This document shows positions 9,280 through 19,312 of a DNA stretch of 64,000 nucleotides, one piece after another. The position numbers and the translations under genes are program-made. The notes under the pieces were generated by a model. The model was not told the DNA's origin and made no database searches. It saw nothing but the letters and a program-made list of their open reading frames with translations. The DNA is from Gemmatimonadaceae bacterium (lineage in GTDB: Bacteria; Gemmatimonadota; Gemmatimonadetes; Gemmatimonadales; Gemmatimonadaceae). Where the stretch lies: contig DASXUN010000012.1 in assembly GCA_036504815.1 (NCBI GenBank), positions 372,001-436,000 on the forward strand, read 5' to 3'. Position 1 is the stretch's first letter. Every line of letters begins with the position of its first letter.

Positions 9280-11063
9280 TCGCCCTCCGTATTCAGCGTC
9301 TGCGTCGTCTGCACCTTCAGGTAGTGCTCGATGATCTTCGAGGCGATGCGCGCCGCCCGCGTGCCGTGCCCGCCAAACTCGAGCATCACCGCCACCACGA
9401 TCTTCGCGTCATCGGCCGGCGCGAAGCCCACGAACCAGGCGTGGTTGAGTTCGGTGCTGCCGATGTAGCGTCCGCTCTGCGCGGTTCCCGTCTTGCCGGC
9501 GATCATCACGCCGCGAATCTGCGACGCCGCCGCCGTGCCGCGCTGCACCACGCCGGCCAGCGCCTTCTTGACGCCGTCCATCTGTTCCGCGGTCAGGTTG
9601 AACATCGACACGCGCTTGCCCTCGCCGCGCACGAGGCGCGGCTGGGCCGCCTCGCCGTTGGTGGCGAGCGCCGTGTAGAAGCGCGCCATGTTCACGACCG
9701 TTTGCGCGTTCTCGCCCTGCCCGATGGCGAGATTGAGCGACGCCGCGTTGCTCCAGCCGCGCGGCCCGAAGCGCCGGTTGTAGTACTCGGTCGCCGGGCT
9801 GCTCGGGAACGACGACCGCGTCTCGGACGGCAGGTCGATGCCGGTGCGCTCGCGCGCCGCCATCTCCACGCCGCCGGCCACCAGCCGCGAGAGCCCGATC
9901 TTCAGCCCCAGCTGGTAGAAGTAGACGTCGCACGACCGCTCGATGGCCTGCGCCAGCGTCAGGCTGCCGTGTCCCTTCGCGTCCCAGCACTTGAAGCGGC
10001 GGTTGCCGTACTGGTAGCCGCCATTGCAGGCCACCGGCATGCGGTCATCGAGCGTCACCAGCCCCTGTTCGATGGCCATCACGGCGGTCGCGAGCTTCCA
10101 CGTGGATCCCGGGGCGTACGCCCCCTTGATCGCCTTGTTGTACAGCGGCCGGCGGACGTCCTCGTTGAGCGTGCGCCAGTATTCGGCCGGGATGCCGCCA
10201 ATGAACCGATTGGGGTCGAAGGTCGGCGCTGAGTGCAGCGCGAGCACCGCTCCCGTCTTGGGTTCGATGGCCACCACGCCGCCGATCAGCGAGTCGCCAA
10301 ACAGCTGGACGATGAACTTCTGCAGGTCGAGGTCGATGTTCGTGTGGAGCGGCGGAGCCGCCGTGGGAAGCAGGTCCTGCCGCGCCCCGGCCTCTCGCAC
10401 CACCCGCCCGCGCGCGTCCACTTCGACAAAGCGGGTTCCCTCTCGCCCTCGCAGCAACGACTCGTACTGTCGCTCGAGACCGTCCTTCCCCACCTGCTGC
10501 CCCGCCTTGTATCCGCGAAACGCGGGGCTCGACAGCTCCGTCTCGTTGACTTCACCGGTGTAGCCGATGAACGCCGCCATCGCCGGCCCGTCGGGATAGT
10601 ACCGCTTGGGCGAACTCTGGATGATGAGTCCCGGAAACTCCACGCGGTGCTCCTCGAGCACCGAGACGACGTCGAACGACGCATCCGGGAAGATCACCGC
10701 CGGGCGATTGGGCGCGCGCCGGAACCGGCGGATGGCCTGGTTGATCTGCTCGGGCGAGAGTGGAATCGTCCCCGACAGCCGGTGCAGCGCCGCGCGCAGC
10801 GAGTCCACGCCCGGCGCGAGCAGCGACACGGAGTAGCCCGGCAGGTTCTCGGCGATGATCTGCCCGTTGCGGTCGTAGACCACGCCGCGCGGCGCGGGGA
10901 GCGGCACCTCGCGCAGGCGATTCTCCTCCGACTGCAGCACGTACTGCGCATGCTGCAGCACCTGCGTGCGGAAGAACGACCCGATGAGAAAGACGAACGC
11001 GAGGAAGAGCAGCGCGGAGGCCAGCCGCGCGCGGCGCTGCATCTCGTTCGGATGGAAGCTCAT
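9276..11063 (-). CDS. mrdA: penicillin-binding protein 2 (peptidoglycan transpeptidase)
   Basis: Crosslinks peptidoglycan during elongation, in the inner membrane facing the periplasm. The 595-residue protein has a short cytoplasmic start, one transmembrane anchor (about 14-30), the PBP dimerisation domain, and a transpeptidase domain with the three catalytic motifs: S320-T-W-K, S377-C-D (the usual third position of SxN is D here, as in many PBP2 proteins) and K524-T-G. The ATG at 11063 is chosen over an upstream in-frame start because it overlaps the mreD stop as ATGA. It works with RodA, encoded next in the operon. Confidence 0.94.
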   Translation of the reverse strand: MSFHPNEMQRRARLASALLFLAFVFLIGSFFRTQVLQHAQYVLQSEENRLREVPLPAPRGVVYDRNGQIIAENLPGYSVSLLAPGVDSLRAALHRLSGTIPLSPEQINQAIRRFRRAPNRPAVIFPDASFDVVSVLEEHRVEFPGLIIQSSPKRYYPDGPAMAAFIGYTGEVNETELSSPAFRGYKAGQQVGKDGLERQYESLLRGREGTRFVEVDARGRVVREAGARQDLLPTAAPPLHTNIDLDLQKFIVQLFGDSLIGGVVAIEPKTGAVLALHSAPTFDPNRFIGGIPAEYWRTLNEDVRRPLYNKAIKGAYAPGSTWKLATAVMAIEQGLVTLDDRMPVACNGGYQYGNRRFKCWDAKGHGSLTLAQAIERSCDVYFYQLGLKIGLSRLVAGGVEMAARERTGIDLPSETRSSFPSSPATEYYNRRFGPRGWSNAASLNLAIGQGENAQTVVNMARFYTALATNGEAAQPRLVRGEGKRVSMFNLTAEQMDGVKKALAGVVQRGTAAASQIRGVMIAGKTGTAQSGRYIGSTELNHAWFVGFAPADDAKIVVAVMLEFGGHGTRAARIASKIIEHYLKVQTTQTLNTEGE

Positions 11064-11548
11064 CCCCGCGGGGTTCCCATGACCGGGCGCGCCACGACGA
11101 ACACCGCCAAGCCCGCCAGGGCCGTCACCGCGGCCGCCAGCGGCGACCACAGCAGCGCCTGGGCGAGGAAGTCGCTGCCGCCCAGCCGATGCTCGGCCGC
11201 GAGGAAGATCAGGTCACCGACCCATTTCCCGAGAAAGACGAAGACGGCGTTGAGCGCCACGTTGTCGGCGAAGAACGCCGCCTTCAGCGTCGAAGCAGCA
11301 TAGGCCACCAGGCTGAACGCCAGCGCCCCGGCCCCGAACGCACTCGGGACCAGCGCGTCCGAGGCGATGCCGATAATGAACCCGACGAGCGTCGCCACCC
11401 CCGGGCGCGCGCGCACCGCCACCAGCAGCACGGCAATCGCCAGGAAATCGATGGACGCCCGCCAGTCGAGCACCGGCCGCAGCGTGTAGTGCAGCACGAT
11501 GAGGGCCAGCACGACGATGGCGAACCAGAGTCCGCGCGCCGAGTTCAT
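11060..11548 (-). CDS. mreD: rod shape-determining protein MreD
   Basis: Small inner-membrane component of the elongasome that links MreC to the synthesis enzymes. The 162-residue sequence is almost entirely hydrophobic, with about five predicted membrane segments, and contains the weakly conserved family stretch GFIIGIASDAL. Sequence identity in this family is low, so the call depends mainly on length, membrane pattern and position. It sits between mreC and mrdA with four-base ATGA-type overlaps at both ends. Confidence 0.87.
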   Translation of the reverse strand: MNSARGLWFAIVVLALIVLHYTLRPVLDWRASIDFLAIAVLLVAVRARPGVATLVGFIIGIASDALVPSAFGAGALAFSLVAYAASTLKAAFFADNVALNAVFVFLGKWVGDLIFLAAEHRLGGSDFLAQALLWSPLAAAVTALAGLAVFVVARPVMGTPRG

Positions 11549-12591
11549 CGATTCGTCCTCGGCGTGAGAGGCGGACGAACCGGCGGTTTCGTGACCGGCG
11601 CCGCGGGCGCGGCGGCGGCCGCCGCGCCCGAGTCCGGGCGCGGCTGCAGCGCCTGCAGCGAGTCGAGCCGGTGCCGCTCAGCGGTGGCCAGCGAGTCCGC
11701 GCGACGACGGGCCAGCGAATCACCGGCCCCGACCACCATCCGCAGCGCACTGTCCACCGCCGTCTGCCACGCCGACGCCACGCCTTCCTTCGCGCGCCGG
11801 GGTTGCACCACCAACACCGTCAGCGCATCGGCGGGGCGAACGGCCGGACGCAGGAGGTAGCTGCGCGCCCATCCCTCGGCGGTGCTGAGTTCGCTGATCA
11901 CGTAGCCCACCGGGATGCCGCGCGGGTAGACGCCGCCGAGTCCGGCGCTCACGATGAGCGTGCCCGGCCGCAGCGCGTTGCGGAACGCCACGCCGCGCAA
12001 CTCGAGCAGGAAGCGCGTGGCGCCGGCGCCGAGGTGCGGATACACGATGCCAAAGGCCGAGCCGTCAGCGGACATCGCGCTCACGCGGAAGTCCGGATGC
12101 GGCCAGACGATCGCCACCGACGAGCGCGCGTCGACGCGCTCGATCATGCCCACGAGTCCGTCCGGCGCGACGACGGCGCTGAACGGTTCCACGCCCTCGT
12201 TGCGGCCGACGGTGAGCGTCATCGCGTAGTCGTCGCCCAGCCCGCGACCGTGCAGCGCCTCGGCCGGGACGAAGCCCCACTGCAGGGCGGCGCCCAGCCC
12301 CAGCAGCCGGCGGAGGCGCTCATTCTCGGCGAAGGCCACCTCGGCCTGCGTCGCCTGCAGGTGCACGCTGTCCGTCACGCGCACCGAGGCGTCGTAGCTG
12401 AGCACGGCGCGGCGCGACACTTCCGCGCGTTCCTGCAACGACGCCAGCGGCACCACCACGCTCCCGCGCAGCGCGCCGGCAATCGCCGACCGGATGGAGG
12501 ACGGAAGCACCAGCGCCGCCAGCGACAGCAGCACGCAGGCGATGAGCATCGCCTGGTCTGCGCGGGAGGAAGTGCGTGCCGGGCGCGGCAC
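11545..12591 (-). CDS. mreC: rod shape-determining protein MreC
   Basis: Periplasmic scaffold that activates PBP2/RodA. The 348-residue protein has one N-terminal membrane anchor (about 12-35), a heptad-rich segment (about 60-95) and the paired beta-barrel core with GRNEGVEPFSAVV and GLGGVYPRGIPVGYV, both typical of MreC. The last 60 or so residues are an extension rich in Ala, Pro and Arg, with no family counterpart that I recognise. The start is a GTG six bases after the mreB stop. Confidence 0.92.
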   Translation of the reverse strand: MPRPARTSSRADQAMLIACVLLSLAALVLPSSIRSAIAGALRGSVVVPLASLQERAEVSRRAVLSYDASVRVTDSVHLQATQAEVAFAENERLRRLLGLGAALQWGFVPAEALHGRGLGDDYAMTLTVGRNEGVEPFSAVVAPDGLVGMIERVDARSSVAIVWPHPDFRVSAMSADGSAFGIVYPHLGAGATRFLLELRGVAFRNALRPGTLIVSAGLGGVYPRGIPVGYVISELSTAEGWARSYLLRPAVRPADALTVLVVQPRRAKEGVASAWQTAVDSALRMVVGAGDSLARRRADSLATAERHRLDSLQALQPRPDSGAAAAAAPAAPVTKPPVRPPLTPRTNR

Positions 12592-12597
12592 CGTGCG

Positions 12598-13641
<1,044 letters not shown>

Positions 13642-13690
13642 CGATGCTCACGCGCGACCGCGACGGGGCACAGTCGGCTCGGGGCGGACA

Positions 13691-13718
13691 ACTATAAAGG
13701 GCGGCGGACGGGTGGAAA
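13691..13718 (-). promoter_or_regulatory. candidate mreB promoter
   Basis: On the minus strand: TTTCCA (13718-13713), a 16-base spacer and TATAGT (13696-13691), followed by TG. It is the only A/T-rich run between the ald terminator and mreB in a 307-base gap that is otherwise very G+C-rich. Predicted leader about 45 bases. The -35 is weak. Confidence 0.4.
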
Positions 13719-13747
13719 GTTAGGTGCCGCGTCAGGGTGCGACAAGG

Positions 13748-13773
13748 CGTGCGGGTCCTACACCCCCCGCACG
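13748..13773. other. hairpin in the ald-mreB gap
   Basis: A perfect 8-bp stem, CGTGCGGG (13748-13755) with CCCGCACG (13766-13773), and a 10-base loop. It lies upstream of the mreB promoter and downstream of the ald terminator. No T-run follows on either strand, so its role is unclear. Apart from this, the mreB promoter and the ald terminator, I see nothing in 13642-13948. Confidence 0.4.
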
Positions 13774-13883
13774 GTGCACAAAGCCGTCGCCCGCGAGTCC
13801 CCGGACCGCCCCGATACCGCCGCTCGCCGCCCCCTTCGGCCCGTCACGTCGCCCCCCGAGGACGGGCCCGGAGCCCCAAAGCC

Positions 13884-13915
13884 AGAGGGCCCGGGGCACC
13901 CGCCCCGGACCCTCT
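13884..13915 (-). terminator. candidate intrinsic terminator of ald
   Basis: Stem of 14 positions with one mismatch (AGAGGG...GGGGC pairing with GCCCC...CCCTCT) and a four-base loop, starting 33 bases after the ald stop codon. Read on the minus strand it is followed by only a short CTTT, so the T-tract is poor. The bases between stop and stem contain repeated GAGA/CTCT runs. Confidence 0.55.
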
Positions 13916-13948
13916 GTAATCTCTCTGTAGTTTCTCTACTGTCTCTCT

Positions 13949-15061
13949 TTAGAGAAACTTCTCCGGCGCATGATACTCCATCCCGAACGCGTCGGCGACG
14001 CCCTTGTACGTCACCTTGCCGTCCACGACGTTGAGTCCCTTCAACAGGGCCGGGTCTTCCTTGAGCGCGGTCTTCCACCCCTTGTTGGCCAGCTTCAGCG
14101 CGTACGGGAGCGTCGCGTTGGTCAGCGCCAGCGTCGAGGTGCGCGGCACGCCGCCCGGCATGTTCGCCACGCCGTAGTGGATCACGTCGTCCACCACGTA
14201 CACCGGGTTCTCGTGCGTCGTCGCATGGATCGTCTCCACGCAGCCGCCCTGGTCGATGGCGACGTCGACGATCACCGCGCCCTTCTTCATCACCTTCAGG
14301 TCTTCCTTGCGAATCAGCTTCGGCGCCTTCGTTCCCGGAATCAGCACGCCACCGACCACCAGGTCGGCCGTCGCGATCTGCTCGAGGATGTTGTGGCGGT
14401 TGCTGTGGATCAGCGTCACGTTCGCCGGCATCACGTCGCTCAGGTAGCGCAGGCGCGGCAGCGAGAGGTCGAGGATCGTGACCTTGGCGCCCATGCCGGC
14501 CGCCATCTTCGCCGCGTTGATGCCGACGATGCCGCCGCCGAGCACGACGACGTGGGCCGGGGCGACGCCCGGGACGCCACCGAGCAGCAGGCCGAGGCCG
14601 CCGTAGAGCTTCTCGAGATACTTCGCGCCTTCCTGCGTCGCCATGCGGCCGGCGACTTCCGACATCGGGATCAGGAGCGGCAGGTCGCCGTTCGCCAGTT
14701 CGACCGTCTCGTACGCGATGCACGTCGCGCCTGAGGCGATGTGCGCCTTCGTCAGCTTCTCGTCGGCGGCAAAGTGGAAGTACGTGAAGATGGTCTGGCC
14801 CTTGCGCATGCGCGGCCACTCGACGGCGATCGGCTCCTTCACCTTGACGATCATCTCGGCTTCCTTCCACACCTCGTCCGCGGTGTTGAGGATCTTGGCG
14901 CCGACGGCGACGTACTGCTCGTCGCTGAAGCCGCTCCCCTCGCCCGCTGACTTCTCGACGTACACGGTGTGACCAGCCGAAACGAGCGCCTCAACGCCTG
15001 CCGGGACGCAAGAAACGCGGTTTTCGTTCGTCTTGATTTCCTTCGGGATGCCGATGCGCAT
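13949..15061 (-). CDS. ald: alanine dehydrogenase
   Basis: Interconverts L-alanine and pyruvate plus ammonia with NAD; usually a catabolic, cytoplasmic, homohexameric enzyme. The 370 residues match the family length. Visible are the N-terminal [16 protein letters not shown], the YFHFAAD segment, the NAD-binding loop [21 protein letters not shown], and [10 protein letters not shown] near the C-terminal half. Single-gene unit: its own promoter-like -10 lies upstream and a hairpin terminator downstream. Confidence 0.95.
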   Translation of the reverse strand: MRIGIPKEIKTNENRVSCVPAGVEALVSAGHTVYVEKSAGEGSGFSDEQYVAVGAKILNTADEVWKEAEMIVKVKEPIAVEWPRMRKGQTIFTYFHFAADEKLTKAHIASGATCIAYETVELANGDLPLLIPMSEVAGRMATQEGAKYLEKLYGGLGLLLGGVPGVAPAHVVVLGGGIVGINAAKMAAGMGAKVTILDLSLPRLRYLSDVMPANVTLIHSNRHNILEQIATADLVVGGVLIPGTKAPKLIRKEDLKVMKKGAVIVDVAIDQGGCVETIHATTHENPVYVVDDVIHYGVANMPGGVPRTSTLALTNATLPYALKLANKGWKTALKEDPALLKGLNVVDGKVTYKGVADAFGMEYHAPEKFL

Positions 15062-15103
15062 GGTATGATCGCGGTTTGATGGTCAGGGAAAAACAGCTCG
15101 GTA

Positions 15104-15112
15104 ATTCTAGCA
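15104..15112 (-). promoter_or_regulatory. extended -10 element upstream of ald
   Basis: On the minus strand, TGCTAGAAT (TGn plus TAGAAT), 43 bases before the ald start. No good -35 is seen at 16-18 bases, which is usual for extended -10 promoters. The rest of the 170-base gap to the M16 peptidase gene shows nothing else. Confidence 0.4.
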
Positions 15113-15231
15113 TATTGCCGTCCGCGCTGGATACTCACTTTTCCCCTAAACGGAGTCAGGCAAATCCCCGTTGACCATCTGGTGCGCCGGCCGCGGGCCC
15201 CGCGTGCGACGGCGCCGCCACGCGCTCCGTA

Positions 15232-16491
15232 TCAGCCCTTGGGACCCAGGCTCAGCACCGTCTGGCGCTCGGGGTCAAGGAACTCGGCGCAGGCCTGCCG
15301 CACCGACGCGCCGTCGATGGCGTCGATGCTGCGCAGCACCTCGTCCAGCGGGCGGAACGTCTCACGGTACAGTTCCACCGAGGCCAGGCGATACATGCGC
15401 GCCGCGGGGCTCTCCAGCCCCAGCGTGATCTGTCCCTTGAGCTGCTGGCGTCCCTGCGCGAGCTCCGCCTCGGGGATGCCCTCGTCGCAGACGCGGCGCA
15501 GTTCGTCCTGCACGGCGGCGAGCGCGTCGGCGCGCGTCTCGGGGGCGGTGCCGACGTACACCCCATGCGCGCCCGTGAGCGAGTGGAAGCTCTGGAAGGT
15601 GTAGACGCTGTACGCCAGCCCCCGCTCCTCGCGCACCTTCTGGAAGAGCCGCGAACTCATCCCGCCGCCCATCAGCGTGTCCACCAGCATCAGCGCATAG
15701 CGGCGCGGATCGCGATGCGGCACGGTGGCGCACCCCAGCACGACGTGGCACTGCGCGCCGTCGCGATCCACGTGGCGCACCTGCGGCGCCATCGGCACCG
15801 CGGCCACCTCGATGAGCGGCGTGCCGTCGCCGGCCGGCAGGTCGGCCCAGCCCGCGTCGGCGAGCACCTGCAGCAGGTGGGCGTGCGTCACGTTGCCGGC
15901 GGCCGCGACCACGACGTGCGGCGGATGGTACGCCCGCGCGTGCAGCGCGCGCACGTCGTCGAGCTGCATGCGCGACACCGTCTCGCGCGTCCCGAGGATG
16001 GAGTATCCCATCGGGTGGTCGCCCCACAGCGACTCGTTGTGCAGCTCGAAGACGAGGTCGTCCGGCGTGTCCTCGACCATCGAGATCTCCTCGAGGATCA
16101 CCTTGCGCTCGAGCTTCAGGTCCTCGGCCCGCAGCAGCGGCCGGAACATGAGGTCGAACATCACGTCCGCCGCCTCCGGGAGGTGCTCGTCGAGCACGCG
16201 CGCCTGGAACGACGTGTGCTCGCGCGACGTGTAGGCGTCCAGCGATCCGCCCAGCGACTCGAGCGACAGCGCCAGTTGGTGCGCGGTGCGCTTCTCGGTT
16301 CCCTTGAACACCAGGTGCTCGAGCAGGTGCGAGACGCCCATCACGTCGCGCGCCTCGTGCACCGAGGCGGCGCGCACCCAGGCCCCCAAAGCAACCGACC
16401 GCACCCCCGGATAGAACTCCGAGAGTACGGTCAGTCCATTGGGCAGCACCGTGCGCTGCACCCCCGTCTCAGGGGCGGGGGTGTGAGTCAC
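15232..16491 (-). CDS. M16 family zinc peptidase (mitochondrial processing peptidase-like)
   Basis: A 419-residue pitrilysin-type metallopeptidase. The inverted zinc motif H55-L-L-E58-H59 is intact, the third ligand is in LERKVILEEISM, and the C-terminal half has the substrate-contacting RLFQKVREERGLAYSVYTF segment. No signal peptide is visible, so it is probably cytoplasmic, like the YmxG protein encoded after pnp in Firmicutes. The GTG start at 16491 lies two bases after the pnp stop; an open frame continues upstream but is shadow of pnp. Last gene of rpsO-pnp-M16, an arrangement conserved in many phyla. Confidence 0.92.
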   Translation of the reverse strand: MTHTPAPETGVQRTVLPNGLTVLSEFYPGVRSVALGAWVRAASVHEARDVMGVSHLLEHLVFKGTEKRTAHQLALSLESLGGSLDAYTSREHTSFQARVLDEHLPEAADVMFDLMFRPLLRAEDLKLERKVILEEISMVEDTPDDLVFELHNESLWGDHPMGYSILGTRETVSRMQLDDVRALHARAYHPPHVVVAAAGNVTHAHLLQVLADAGWADLPAGDGTPLIEVAAVPMAPQVRHVDRDGAQCHVVLGCATVPHRDPRRYALMLVDTLMGGGMSSRLFQKVREERGLAYSVYTFQSFHSLTGAHGVYVGTAPETRADALAAVQDELRRVCDEGIPEAELAQGRQQLKGQITLGLESPAARMYRLASVELYRETFRPLDEVLRSIDAIDGASVRQACAEFLDPERQTVLSLGPKG

Positions 16492-16493
16492 GG

Positions 16494-18746
16494 CTACTTG
16501 CGCGGACCGCGTCCACCGCGCCCGCCCCGACGCTCGCCGCCCTCGCGGGGCTTGCGATCGTGGTGCGGCTGCTCCGCGGCCGGCGCGGTCGCGTCCGGCG
16601 CCGCGGCATACGCGTCGCCCTCGGCCGCCGGCGCCGCCGGAGCGGCCGCGTCCGTGGCGCCCGGCTTCGGCAGCAGCGCCTTCATCGACAGGCGCAAGCG
16701 GCCGCGCTCGTCGCGCTCCACCAACTTCACCGTCACGCGCTCGCCCTTCTTCACCACGTCCTCGGGCTTCTCGACGCGCGTGTGGCGCATCTCCGAGACG
16801 TGCAGCAGCGCTTCCGTGCCCGGCATGATCTCGATGAAGGCGCCGAACGCCGTCACGCTCTTCACCGTCCCCTCGTACGTCAGGCCGACTTCCGGCTCGG
16901 CGGTGATGGCCGCGACCATCTGGCGCGCGCGCTCCATCGCCTCGCCGCCCACGGCCGCAATCGTCACCAGGCCGCTGTCGTCCACCGTGACCTCGGCGCC
17001 CGTCTCGTCCTGGATGCCGCGGATCGTCTTGCCCTTCGGGCCGATGAGGTCGCCGATCTTCTCGGGGTTGATGTTCAGCGTCACGATGCGCGGCGCCCAC
17101 GGCGACAGTTCCGGACGCACCGTCGGCAGTGCCTTGTCCATCTCGCCCAGGATGTGCAGCCGGCCCAGCTTCGCCTGCGCCAGCGCCTCGGCCATGATCT
17201 TCAGGTCGAGCCCCTGGATCTTGATGTCCATCTGGATGGACGTGATGCCATCCTTCGTCCCCGCGACCTTGAAGTCCATGTCGCCGAGATGATCCTCGGT
17301 GCCCAGGATGTCGGTGAGGACGGCGTACTTCTTCCCTTCCTTGATCAGGCCCATCGCGACGCCGGCCACCGCGCCCTTCAGCGGGATGCCCGCGTCGAAG
17401 CACGAGAGCGAACCGCCGCAGACCGTCGCCATGGACGAGGACCCGTTCGACTCGAGCACGTCGGAGACGATGCGGATGGTGTACGGGAACTCGGCGAAGT
17501 CGGGGAGCACGCCCTGCAGGGCGCGCTCGGCCAGGTTGCCGTGGCCGATCTCGCGGCGGCTGGTGCCGCGCATCGGGCGCACTTCACCCGTCGAGAACGG
17601 CGGGAAGTTGTAGTGCAGCATGAACGCCTTGGTGGTCTCCTTGGCGTCGTCGATCGAGTCCATGCGCTGCACGTCGTTGGCCGTGCCCAGCGTCGCGGCG
17701 ACGAGCGCCTGCGTCTGGCCGCGCGTGAAGAGCGCCGAGCCGTGGGCGCGCGGGAGCACGCTGGTGTCGATGCTGATCGGGCGCACTTCCGTCGGCTTGC
17801 GGCCGTCGACGCGCAGCCCCGTCTCGAGCACCTGCTCGCGGAGGGCGTTGTATTCGAGGTCGCCGAGCACGGCGCCGATGAACGGCACCTGCTCCGGCTC
17901 CAGCGTCGCGGAGAGCTCTTCCTTCACCGCGTCCTTCACGGCCTCGACGGCCTGGATGCGGGTGTGCTTCTCCTTCTGGTTGATCGCGGCCTCGATCTTC
18001 GCCTTCGCCGCCTTCGTGACGATCTTCTGCACGTCGGCGGGGGTCTCGTTCTTCGACCACTCCATCTTCTCGACCTTCACCTTCGACAGCAGCTCCTCCT
18101 GCATCGCGATCAGCTCGCGGATGCCGGCCTGCGCGATGCCGAGGCCCTTGATGACATCGTCCTCGCTGATCTCGAGCGCGCCGCCCTCGACCATCATGAT
18201 CGAGTCCTGCGAGCCGGCGACCACGAGGTCCATGTCGGAGAACTCGAGCGCCTGGAAGGTGGGGTTCAGCACCCACTTGTCTTCCACGCGGCCCACGCGC
18301 ACGCCGGCAATCGGGCCGGCCCACGGGATCCTCGACGCGCTGAGCGCGAACGACGTGGCCAGCAGGCCGAGCACGTCGGCGTCATTCTCCTGGTCGGCGG
18401 AGATGACGTAGATGAAGACCTGGACTTCGTTCTGGAAGCCTTCCGGGAAGAGCGGGCGGATGGAGCGGTCGATGATGCGGCACGAGAGGATTTCCTCGTC
18501 GCGCGGGCGCCCCTCACGCTTGATGAACCCGCCCGGGATCTTGCCCGCGGCGTAGGTCTTTTCCTTGTACTCGACGGTCAGCGGGAAGAACGGCAGGGGG
18601 CTCTTCTTGTCGCTGACGGTGACGGCGGCGAGCACCATGGTGTCGCCGAACTGCACGAGCGCCGAGCCCGCGGCCTGCTTCGCCATGCGCCCCGTCTCGA
18701 GGACGAGCTTGCGACCGGCAAAGGTCCGCTCAATGCGATGCATCAT
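16494..18746 (-). CDS. pnp: polyribonucleotide nucleotidyltransferase (PNPase)
   Basis: Phosphorolytic 3'-5' exoribonuclease in RNA decay. The 750 residues contain two RNase PH domains separated by a helical domain (GGFIKREGRPRDEEIL in the first, FTRGQTQALVAATLGT and EIGHGNLAERAL in the second), a KH domain (IGDLIGPKGKTIRGIQDETG) and an S1 domain (YEGTVKSVTAFGAFIEIMPG). The C-terminus is an Arg/Gly-rich tail (GGERRGGRGGRGPRK) after an Ala-rich linker, unusual in PNPase. Two adjacent ATGs (18746, 18743) are possible starts. A hairpin between rpsO and pnp may attenuate transcription or be an RNase processing site, as in E. coli. Confidence 0.96.
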   Translation of the reverse strand: MMHRIERTFAGRKLVLETGRMAKQAAGSALVQFGDTMVLAAVTVSDKKSPLPFFPLTVEYKEKTYAAGKIPGGFIKREGRPRDEEILSCRIIDRSIRPLFPEGFQNEVQVFIYVISADQENDADVLGLLATSFALSASRIPWAGPIAGVRVGRVEDKWVLNPTFQALEFSDMDLVVAGSQDSIMMVEGGALEISEDDVIKGLGIAQAGIRELIAMQEELLSKVKVEKMEWSKNETPADVQKIVTKAAKAKIEAAINQKEKHTRIQAVEAVKDAVKEELSATLEPEQVPFIGAVLGDLEYNALREQVLETGLRVDGRKPTEVRPISIDTSVLPRAHGSALFTRGQTQALVAATLGTANDVQRMDSIDDAKETTKAFMLHYNFPPFSTGEVRPMRGTSRREIGHGNLAERALQGVLPDFAEFPYTIRIVSDVLESNGSSSMATVCGGSLSCFDAGIPLKGAVAGVAMGLIKEGKKYAVLTDILGTEDHLGDMDFKVAGTKDGITSIQMDIKIQGLDLKIMAEALAQAKLGRLHILGEMDKALPTVRPELSPWAPRIVTLNINPEKIGDLIGPKGKTIRGIQDETGAEVTVDDSGLVTIAAVGGEAMERARQMVAAITAEPEVGLTYEGTVKSVTAFGAFIEIMPGTEALLHVSEMRHTRVEKPEDVVKKGERVTVKLVERDERGRLRLSMKALLPKPGATDAAAPAAPAAEGDAYAAAPDATAPAAEQPHHDRKPREGGERRGGRGGRGPRK

Positions 18747-18770
18747 GTGTGATGTGTTCCGGTGGAACGC

Positions 18771-18802
18771 AAAACGCGCGGGCCGCCAATTGCGCCCGCG
18801 CG
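18771..18802 (-). terminator. hairpin with T-run between rpsO and pnp
   Basis: Minus strand: CGCGCGGGC, an 11-base loop region, a pairing CCCGCGCG, then TTTTGCGTT. It starts 19 bases after the rpsO stop and ends 25 bases before pnp. It has the form of an intrinsic terminator, probably partial, because pnp has no other visible promoter. Confidence 0.6.
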
Positions 18803-18820
18803 AGAAGCGTTGCGTGGTTC

Positions 18821-19081
18821 TTAGTAACGCAGACCCAGGTCAGCAATGAGCTTGCGATAACCTTCGACGTCCGTGCGCTTGAGATAGTCAAGCAGGCGAC
18901 GGCGCTTGCCGACGAGCTTCAGCAGCCCGCGGCGGCCGTGATGGTCCTTGGCGTGCGAGCGGAAATGCTCGGTGAGGTAGTTGATCCGCTCGGTCATCAC
19001 GCCGACCTGGACGTACGACGAGCCCGTGTCGGTCTCGTGGCGGCGATTCTTGGTGATCGCCGGCTTCTTGTCGAAAGGCAT
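18821..19081 (-). CDS. rpsO: 30S ribosomal protein S15
   Basis: Primary 16S rRNA-binding protein of the small-subunit platform. The 86 residues match the family closely, with the signature [22 protein letters not shown] followed by the [21 protein letters not shown] motif. It starts with ATG behind a leader of about 50 bases from a good candidate promoter. The rpsO-pnp order is one of the most conserved in bacteria, and S15 often represses its own translation through this leader. Confidence 0.97.
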   Translation of the reverse strand: MPFDKKPAITKNRRHETDTGSSYVQVGVMTERINYLTEHFRSHAKDHHGRRGLLKLVGKRRRLLDYLKRTDVEGYRKLIADLGLRY

Positions 19082-19134
19082 TCCTGAGTTCTCTGCGTAC
19101 TTCGGTGACTAGGCCAATTCCGTTGTAGCAGAGG

Positions 19135-19163
19135 AAGTTAGCCTGACTCCGGGTGTGTGTAAA
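19135..19163 (-). promoter_or_regulatory. candidate rpsO promoter
   Basis: Minus strand: TTTACA (19163-19158), exactly 17 bases, TAACTT (19140-19135). Good sigma-70-like spacing in otherwise G+C-rich DNA, about 47 bases of leader to the rpsO ATG. Its -10 shares the TAnnTT form with those of rplM and the ROK gene. Confidence 0.55.
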
Positions 19164-19176
19164 GTCCTTCAACGAC

Positions 19177-19312
19177 GATTGAGGATAGGGAATCCGGATT
19201 CAGATTCAGGATTCCGACTCCGGACCCCGACTTGCGATGGATGTGCCCCAATCGCCAGTCGCGATCCTCCGTCGGAATCATCAATCCTGTTCCGGATTCC
19301 AAATCCTCTATC
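19177..19312. repeat. 136-bp ungapped imperfect palindrome at the rseP 3' end
   Basis: Arms 19177-19240 and 19249-19312 pair without any gap at 48 of 64 positions, with an 8-base loop. GGAATCCGG and GATTCCGAC are perfect blocks. The right arm contains the rseP stop codon (19310-19308), and the left arm ends 14 bases before the rpsO -35. It could end the rpsB-rseP transcript. It matches the 7880-8017 element in length, arm identity and position after a last gene, though not in sequence. The base composition (GGATTC-rich) differs from its surroundings. Confidence 0.72.

Noticed and set aside
13720-13880. G+C-rich gap between ald and mreB considered as a structured RNA gene
   Set aside because: One 8-bp hairpin is present, but there is no match to SRP RNA, 6S RNA, tmRNA or RNase P features, and no promoter directing transcription across it was seen.
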